64,000 bases of DNA, from positions 24,824 to 88,823 of the forward strand of contig DAOTTQ010000060.1 in NCBI GenBank assembly GCA_034437555.1, in the 5' to 3' direction. The notes beneath the pieces are model-generated. The model did not search any database. It saw only the letters and a program-made list of their open reading frames with translations, and was not told the origin of the DNA. Shown in pieces: positions 60,479 through 64,000 of this stretch (position 1 is its first letter; the number at the start of each line of letters is the position of its first letter). Both the position numbers and the translations under genes were made by a program. Origin of the DNA: JANWYT01 sp034437555 (GTDB taxonomy: Bacteria > Chloroflexota > Anaerolineae > Aggregatilineales > Phototrophicaceae).

Positions 60479-61543
60479 CTAGCTACCAGGAGTTGCTTCT
60501 GCTTCTTCAATCAAAGCACCAGTAACGGGGTCTACACCTGTTTCAATATCGCCATCAATGAGGGCTTGTAGCACTTCAAATACGGCTTCGTAGATTTCGT
60601 CAGCTACATCAGCATCGTGCTTGGGTGCAATGGTGATACCACCGTTTACTACGTCTAGGACGTACAAATTGCCACCGGGGAAGCTGTCCATTTCGCCATT
60701 TACAAGAGCGGCGATGAGGTCATAAACACCCACGTTTACAGCTTTTTGTGCGCTGGAAATAAGGAATTCTGCACCAGGTGTTTCGCCACCACCAAAGGTA
60801 GTGAAGTATTCGTCTTGGTCAACACCAATGACATATACGCCTTGTTCGGCTGCATAACGGATACCACCAGAACCAGTGGGGCCCCCTGCACCAAATATCA
60901 CATCGGCACCGTCAGCAATAAATTGCTCGGCTAAAGCTGCACCCTTGTCAGGAGCAACGAAGCTATCGGTGTAGCTGCCCAAGATAGTGATTTCTGGGTT
61001 GATGTAGCGGATACCTTGTTCGTAACCGTTGCGGAACTTCACGACGGGGGGAATTTCTACGCCATAAACACCAGCAGCAATGTCGCCACCTTCTTCTTCA
61101 ATAAGAAGCGCAGCAAGTACGCCTACTAAGAAGCCGGCTTGGTCTTCACGGAATTGGACACCTACATAGTTAGTGGGCCCATCAACAATGAATTGGTCAA
61201 CACCAACAAAGTAAACTTCGGGGTTGGCTTCGGCTGCAACGGCTGTTGCGTCTGCAATCAAGAACCCAACGGTAACAATGACATCGGCACCCGATTGAAT
61301 ACAGGTGTTGATATTGTCGTTATATTGTGTGTCGGAGGTCGTTTCAATAAAGTTGATATCGAGGTCAAATTCTTCTTCGGCTTGAAGGATACCTTCATAA
61401 GCATATTGATTGAACGTACCATCGTTTACCTTGCCTACGTCTGTAACCAAGCATACGCTTTCGATAGCACTTTGAGCAAGCGCGGATGGTACAATCCCGA
61501 CGGCTAACGCTAAGACAGCAATGACAAGAAAGGCTTTTTTCAT
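60479..61543 (-). CDS. BMP-family (PnrA-like) ABC transporter substrate-binding protein
   Basis: After a signal peptide (MKKAFLVIAVLALAVGIVPSALA, cleavage before QS; no lipobox Cys) the mature part matches the BMP family: VCLVTDVGKVNDGTFNQYAYEGI, DVIVTVGFLIADA, YFVGVDQF, GVQFREDQAGFLVGVLAA, KFRNGYEQGIRYINPEI and ADVIFGAGGPTGSGGIRYAAEQGVYVIGVDQDE. Characterised members bind purine nucleosides for uptake. The ATG at 61543 has GAGG 9 bp upstream and starts the signal peptide; a frame from 61558 would put the ribosome-binding site inside the gene. No permease or ATPase gene is adjacent, so the rest of the importer lies outside the window. Confidence 0.88.
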   Translation of the reverse strand: MKKAFLVIAVLALAVGIVPSALAQSAIESVCLVTDVGKVNDGTFNQYAYEGILQAEEEFDLDINFIETTSDTQYNDNINTCIQSGADVIVTVGFLIADATAVAAEANPEVYFVGVDQFIVDGPTNYVGVQFREDQAGFLVGVLAALLIEEEGGDIAAGVYGVEIPPVVKFRNGYEQGIRYINPEITILGSYTDSFVAPDKGAALAEQFIADGADVIFGAGGPTGSGGIRYAAEQGVYVIGVDQDEYFTTFGGGETPGAEFLISSAQKAVNVGVYDLIAALVNGEMDSFPGGNLYVLDVVNGGITIAPKHDADVADEIYEAVFEVLQALIDGDIETGVDPVTGALIEEAEATPGS

Positions 61544-61738
61544 GTGGTTGTTCCTCATTGTTTTAATTAGATTAAACGGGTATTTAACACCTCCTTAAAT
61601 TTACCGCGTTTTGCGATTTTTTCAAGTGAATTTATGCACATAAAAACCCTAGACCAACTTTATCCCCCAATGACGTTGTTTTTTTATATCTTAAAGTACA
61701 ATAAAAAGTATCTTTCAAACAGTATATAGGAATTTAGC

Positions 61739-63301
61739 ATGAAAAAAATGTTACTTTCGCTTGCCGTGTGTTTGTTGTTTACGGTGACGTTGTTCCCTCA
61801 AGAAACGCCTCAAAATACTGGTAATTCCTTTTTGGGTATAAACCTCAACGGAGTGGTGGATTGGTCTACACAATTTCCCTTTGTAGACATCTTCAAGTCA
61901 GCACGCCCTTGGATACCCCAAAGACAGGGGGCAGGCTGGGGTGAAGGGGGTGAACTTGCTCTTTCGCCCGAAGGTTGGGTAACGCGCCTGGAACCGAATC
62001 AATTTGCAGAAACGGTGCTTTTTTCCGCAGATACCCCCTTTACAGGCAGCATGGATGGTGAGTATGTTATCCTTTTTGATGGCGAAGGTGAAATTGCTTT
62101 TAGGGGTAATAATGTCACTGTAAATTCACAGTCCGCAGGAAGGCTAGACATTACGGCACGCCCCTCACAAGGGTCTGTGTTTCTACAAGTGACAGCAACG
62201 AACGAAGCAAATCCCCTTAAGAATATTCGCTTTCTAATGGCATCACACGAGCAAACGTACATCTCGCAACCGTTTAACCCGCTTTTCTTAGAACGGTTCT
62301 CGCGCTTTGGTATCTTACGTTTTATGGACTGGATGCAAACGAATGATGAGCCAGCACATACTTGGTCAGAACGTCCTCTTTTGACGGATTACACATTTGC
62401 GCTTCGTGGTGTACCTGTGGAAATGATGATTCAATTGGCAAATACTCTACAAACGGACGCATGGTTCACCCTCCCCCACCGCGCTGACGATGAGTATGTG
62501 CGCCAATTTGCCATCCTAGTGCTTGATGCGCTTTCACCCAACCTTAAAGCCTATGTTGAATATTCTAATGAAACGTGGAACGGGCAATTTGTCCAAGCCA
62601 ATTATGTGATAGAAACGGGTTTAGCGCAGGGCTTAGGAAGCGGTGATGCGTTTTGGGCGGGCTTGCAATATCACTCTAAACGAGCCAATGAAATGTTCCG
62701 CATTTTTGAAGAGGTGTTTGGCGGAAACGAGCGTCTTGTGCGTGTGCTTGCTTCGCAGGCAGCAAACTCTTGGACAACCGAGCAAGTGCTTCTTTATGAG
62801 GATGCGTTTCAGAGTGTAGACGCTGTAGCGATTGCCCCCTACTTTAGCTGTGATGACCCCGCTAACCCCGATAATGTAGAAGCCACGCTTTCGGCAGGTT
62901 TGGATGGGCTACTTGCCCAGCAACTGATTAATGTACAAGAAGGGGGTTGCGCCTATCAGTATATGATTGACCAGCTAGAAATTACGCGCCGTTTTAACGT
63001 GGACTTGATTGCTTATGAAGGTGGTCAGCATTTGTCGGGCTACTTTGGCACAGAAAACAACGATGCACTGACGGAATTGTTCATTGGTGCAAATCGTGAC
63101 CCTCGCATGACGGAAATCTATTTAGCCTATCTTAACGCATGGCGTGAGCTAGGTGGTGGGGTGTTTATGGCATTTTCGGATGTCGGGCAACCCTCGCGCT
63201 TTGGCAGCTGGGGTGTCTTAGAAACACTGACACAAGATATTGCCACTGCACCCAAGTATTTGGCTTTGATGGCGTTTATTGACAGCCTGCAAGGGCAATA
63301 A
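61739..63301 (+). CDS. Secreted glycoside-hydrolase-like (clan GH-A type) protein
   Basis: A signal peptide (MKKMLLSLAVCLLFTVTLFP) is followed by a jelly-roll-like N-terminal region (about 60-180; WVTRLEPNQFAETVLF, VFLQVTATNEANP) and a barrel-like domain: FGILRFMDWMQTND, the acid/base candidate in KAYVEYSNETWNGQF (Asn-Glu pair typical of clan GH-A), and a possible nucleophile in LIAYEGGQHLSGY. The 520 residues match uncharacterised proteins often labelled cellulose-binding. The fold call and catalytic residues are inferred from motifs only; the polysaccharide substrate is unknown. Confidence 0.72.
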   Translation: MKKMLLSLAVCLLFTVTLFPQETPQNTGNSFLGINLNGVVDWSTQFPFVDIFKSARPWIPQRQGAGWGEGGELALSPEGWVTRLEPNQFAETVLFSADTPFTGSMDGEYVILFDGEGEIAFRGNNVTVNSQSAGRLDITARPSQGSVFLQVTATNEANPLKNIRFLMASHEQTYISQPFNPLFLERFSRFGILRFMDWMQTNDEPAHTWSERPLLTDYTFALRGVPVEMMIQLANTLQTDAWFTLPHRADDEYVRQFAILVLDALSPNLKAYVEYSNETWNGQFVQANYVIETGLAQGLGSGDAFWAGLQYHSKRANEMFRIFEEVFGGNERLVRVLASQAANSWTTEQVLLYEDAFQSVDAVAIAPYFSCDDPANPDNVEATLSAGLDGLLAQQLINVQEGGCAYQYMIDQLEITRRFNVDLIAYEGGQHLSGYFGTENNDALTELFIGANRDPRMTEIYLAYLNAWRELGGGVFMAFSDVGQPSRFGSWGVLETLTQDIATAPKYLALMAFIDSLQGQ

Positions 63302-63310
63302 ATAAAAAGT

Positions 63311-63334
63311 GGGCGTGCGACTAATCACACGCCC
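63311..63334 (+). terminator. Terminator after the glycoside-hydrolase-like gene
   Basis: GGGCGTG and CACGCCC form a 7-bp stem with a 10-nt loop followed by TTT, 9 bp past the stop codon. Its left side has an A-run, so it could also serve the minus-strand fragment. Confidence 0.65.
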
Positions 63335-63363
63335 TTTCACATAGAGGGGTTCTGAAGCGGTTG

Positions 63364-63520
63364 TTAAGGAAGTTCCCAAACAGATTTACGCTCCAAGATT
63401 AGCTTAACAGCTCTTGGGAATCGGTCATGGTCTAGGGGTTTCCCCAAGAAGCCGTCAAACCCTAAACGGCGTACTACATCAATTTCTGATGTATGTACCG
63501 AATAGGCAATAATTGGGATG
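63364..63520 (-). pseudogene. C-terminal fragment of a response-regulator receiver domain
   Basis: Read on the minus strand, the segment encodes IPIIAYSVHTSEIDVVRRL, then GFDGFLGKPLDHDRFPRAVKLILERK and a stop at 63364-63366. This is the second half of a receiver domain (Ser switch in AYS, Lys in GKPLD). The N-terminal half with the phospho-acceptor Asp is missing: about 50 codons in, the sequence changes to transposase coding on the opposite strand. The gene was evidently interrupted or recombined; the exact break is uncertain by about 20-50 bp because the minus frame stays open a little further. Confidence 0.75.
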
Positions 63521-64000
63521 CGATGCCCATATCTTGCGGGAACTGCGCTTTCTACATGAAGAACACGGTCAAAACTGGACAGAGGAACTCAAAAAATTAC
63601 TGCTGAGCATGAAAAAGGCGGTTGAAACAGCCCAGCCTGTCGGAAAACTTGCGCCAGAAATCCTTGAAAGTTTCATACAGCACTACGAACAACTTTTAGC
63701 ACAGGGCTGGCAAGCTAATCCGCCACCGGAGAAAGCACACTTGCCTAAACGGGGACGCTTGAAACAGTCCACTGCCCAAAATTTACTGACACGCTTGGAA
63801 AAATACCAAGCCGCAGTCTTAGCCTTTATCCATGATTTTCGCGTGCCTTTTGACAATAATCTCGCTGAACGAGACTTGCGGATGATGAAAGTTAAGCAGA
63901 AAATCTCTGGCACTTTCCGAACTTCGCTTGGGGCTGAAATCTTTGCCGACTTGCGCTCTTATATTTCCACTGTCCGTAAACAGGGTCTCAATGTCCTTGA
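63519..64000 (+). mobile_element. 3' part of an IS66-family transposase gene, truncated at both ends of view
   Basis: From 63519 a frame stays open to the window end without a start codon of its own. It encodes CDAHILRELRFLHEEHGQNW, the IS66 'CxAHxxREL' block, and later FDNNLAERDLRMMKVKQKI followed by SGTFRTSLGAEIFADLRSY, the conserved C-terminal core of IS66 transposases with the final catalytic Glu in NLAERDLR. The N-terminal part, with the first catalytic Asp residues, is absent, and a stop codon lies in frame at 63510-63512. The copy is therefore an inactive fragment, or a junction created by deletion or assembly. The gene runs off the right edge. Confidence 0.88.

Noticed and set aside
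61575..61610. Strong AAGGAGGTG on the minus strand upstream of the BMP gene
   Set aside because: No start codon with an open frame follows at a suitable distance before a stop, so it is probably not a functional ribosome-binding site. The real one (GAGG) lies 9 bp before 61543.

Overview
The window looks like a chromosomal stretch of a bacterium of moderate G+C, most plausibly Chloroflexota (Anaerolineae-like). This is inferred from gene content, with no rRNA or marker phylogeny available: very large GAF/PAS histidine kinases, an AglE/F/G-type sugar importer without its own ATPase, a Uma2 nuclease, Thr/Pro/Glu linkers in surface proteins, and exported proteins whose signal peptides end in A-Q-T. 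No rRNA, tRNA or CRISPR array was recognised.

Layout. 1-886: end of an unknown gene and an overlapping HTH/coiled-coil protein. 1095-2786: glpD. 2969-11686: a signalling run made of a 1896-residue histidine kinase, a threonine-synthase-like enzyme fused to a response-regulator receiver domain, a stand-alone receiver and a two-part GNAT acetyltransferase. 11811-13718: acetyl-CoA synthetase, ending in a bidirectional terminator shared with the convergent AglE/F/G-type importer (13777-17406). 17594-21898: rarA, an astacin-type protease, an atypical pyruvate kinase lacking the C-terminal domain, and a membrane-anchored cytochrome c. 21945-31595: a surface-polysaccharide locus (GT2, Wzm/Wzt-type exporter, two methyltransferases, a CMP-sugar synthetase, a 2-hydroxyacid dehydrogenase, an SDR and an MptE-like protein) followed by an RlmI-type RNA methyltransferase. 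31649-32557: a degenerate ROK protein.

32602-47024 (minus strand): an exported-protein region with a clostripain-type protease, a small secreted protein, a 3138-residue PKD/repeat/TolB-propeller giant, and a membrane-anchored acidic protein. 47294-51180: a CHASE2 histidine kinase between two FecR/SH3-like exported proteins. 51177-55886: MFS exporter, GlcG/HbpS-like protein, then response regulator, tyrosine-phosphatase-like protein and histidine kinase as one operon. 55887-58126: a structured leader with an intrinsic terminator, gpmI, and a DUF427 protein. 58467-60335: an orphan prim-pol-type replication protein behind two inverted repeats. 60479-63301: a BMP-type binding protein and a secreted glycoside-hydrolase-like protein. 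63364-64000: a response-regulator fragment abutting the 3' part of an IS66-type transposase.

How it fits together. The dominant themes are sensing (three histidine kinases, at least four receiver domains), sugar uptake and central carbon metabolism (agl-type importer, glpD, acs, pyruvate-kinase-like protein, gpmI) and construction of an elaborate cell surface. The most unusual items are the threonine-synthase-receiver fusion inside a kinase operon, the ten-copy ~92-residue module in the giant surface protein, the CHASE2 kinase between FecR-like proteins, the phosphatase inside a two-component operon, and the gpmI leader. All function calls come from reading motifs by eye; no database search was run.
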